This document shows, one piece after another, positions 5,804-6,720 of a DNA stretch of 6,720 nucleotides; within the stretch, counting starts at the first letter, position 1; each line of letters opens with the position of its first letter. The notes under the pieces are model-generated. The model was not told where the DNA came from. It ran no database searches and was given only the letters and a program-made list of their open reading frames with translations. This DNA is from Candidatus Methanomethylophilaceae archaeon. GTDB taxonomy: Archaea > Thermoplasmatota > Thermoplasmata > Methanomassiliicoccales > Methanomethylophilaceae. The translations under genes were made by a program, and so were the position numbers. The DNA lies in NCBI GenBank assembly GCA_017395275.1, contig JAFPVN010000232.1:1-6720 (forward strand), given 5' to 3'.

Positions 5804-6720
5804 ATGCTCACTCTCGGGATAGAAGGGACGGCCCACACGCTTGGCGTAGGCATAGCCGATACCGAGAGGAAGATCCTGGCCAACGAGCTGGACATGTACC
5901 GCCCGGCACAGGGCGGACTGCACCCCCGCGAGGCGGCGAACCACCATGCCGACGTCGTGACGGGACTCGTCTCCAAGGCATTGGAGACGGCCGGTGTGTC
6001 CATCAGGGACATTGAGCTGATATCGTTCTCTCAAGGTCCCGGACTCGGCCCCTGCCTGCGTGTCGCCGGTACGGCGGCGAGGGCACTGTCGTCCAAGCTG
6101 AACGTCCCCATCGTGGGGGTGAACCACTGCGTCGCCCACGTGGAGATCGGCAGGGCGCTGACAGGATGCACCGATCCCGCGCTCCTGTACGCATCGGGAG
6201 GCAACACGCAGGTAATCGCATACTCCAACGGCAGATACCGCATCTTCGGGGAGACCCTGGATGTGGGGATAGGCAACATGCTCGACAAGCTCGGAAGGGA
6301 GCTCGGACTCGGATTCTACGCCGGCCCAACCATCGAGAAGCTGGCCAAGGACGGCAAGGAGCTCCTCGACCTGCCCTATTCCGTCAAGGGGATGGACGTG
6401 TCCTTCTCGGGGATAATGACCGCGGCGCTGGCCTACAGGAAGAAGGGGCACAGCCTCGAGGATATCGCATACTCCATACAGGAGACCTGCTTCGCCATGC
6501 TGGCGGAGGTTACCGAGCGCGCCATGGCCCAGCTGGGGAAGGACGAGGTCCTCCTCGGGGGCGGAGTGGCGCAGAACATGCGCCTCCGCGGGATGATCGA
6601 GGACATGGCGAAGGAGCGCGGAGCCAGGATGTTCGTCCCGGACAGGAGGTTCTGCATGGACAACGGCGCCATGATAGCCTGGCTCGGGAACATAATGTAC
6701 GAATCGGGCGTGAGGATGGA
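5804..6720 (+). CDS. kae1: Kae1/TsaD-family tRNA threonylcarbamoyl transferase (cut by window edge)
   Basis: The catalytic subunit of the KEOPS complex transfers threonylcarbamoyl from TC-AMP to A37 of ANN-decoding tRNAs (t6A). The visible 305 codons have no stop and cover nearly the whole ASKHA-fold Kae1 domain of about 325 residues. Family marks are the N-terminal GIEGTAHTLGVGI (5-17), GGLHPREAANHHA (37-49), QGPGLGPCLRVA (77-88), metal ligands H108 and H112 in NHCVAHVEIG, SGGNTQ (131-136), GNMLDKLGRELGLG (157-170), the GGGVAQN loop (252-258) and the third metal ligand D286 in CMDNGAMIA. The short N-terminus and HCVAH motif are archaeal in type. Many archaea fuse the Bud32 kinase to the C-terminus of Kae1, but that part is outside the window, so whether this is Kae1 alone or a Kae1-Bud32 fusion cannot be said. 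ATG 5804 matches the family N-terminus and the TATA spacing. Confidence 0.95.
   Translation, partial: MLTLGIEGTAHTLGVGIADTERKILANELDMYRPAQGGLHPREAANHHADVVTGLVSKALETAGVSIRDIELISFSQGPGLGPCLRVAGTAARALSSKLNVPIVGVNHCVAHVEIGRALTGCTDPALLYASGGNTQVIAYSNGRYRIFGETLDVGIGNMLDKLGRELGLGFYAGPTIEKLAKDGKELLDLPYSVKGMDVSFSGIMTAALAYRKKGHSLEDIAYSIQETCFAMLAEVTERAMAQLGKDEVLLGGGVAQNMRLRGMIEDMAKERGARMFVPDRRFCMDNGAMIAWLGNIMYESGVRM

Noticed and set aside
5747..6451. A 234-codon minus-strand ORF
   Set aside because: It is antisense to kae1, whose motifs and frame are unmistakable.

Overview
The window looks like a piece of an archaeal chromosome, most probably from the Methanomassiliicoccales (Methanomethylophilus-like host-associated methanogens). 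This is an inference from several signs: an archaeal-type Kae1 protein, TATA-like boxes centred about 26 bases before start codons (leaderless transcription), a tRNA gene with encoded CCA, and a large BspA-like leucine-rich-repeat surface protein with a C-terminal membrane anchor. No marker in the window fixes the genus.

Layout. Bases 1-931 (minus strand) hold the N-terminal 310 codons of a cobyric acid synthase (cobQ/cbiP), cut by the window edge, with its own promoter. Bases 1027-3942 (minus strand) hold a long secreted LRR_5/BspA-like protein that ends in a strong GC-rich hairpin plus U-tract. Its reading frame contains one in-frame TAG at 3478-3480, exactly in register with the repeats. 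Either TAG is read through, possibly as pyrrolysine, or the gene carries a point nonsense mutation. Bases 4045-5617 are an IS110-family insertion element of the IS1111-like type: a DEDD recombinase gene at 4190-5308, 16-bp subterminal inverted repeats, and a roughly 260-base hairpin-rich tract after the recombinase that is a good candidate for the bridge (seek) RNA. Bases 5631-5706 (minus strand) are tRNA-Val(GAC). From 5804 (plus strand) runs kae1, cut by the right edge.

The genes do not form one operon. cobQ, the LRR gene, the tRNA and kae1 each appear to have their own promoter. The IS110 element sits in the gap between the LRR promoter and the 3' end of the tRNA, and breaks neither. The two points most worth following are the amber codon inside the surface-protein gene and the compact IS110 element with its putative RNA guide.
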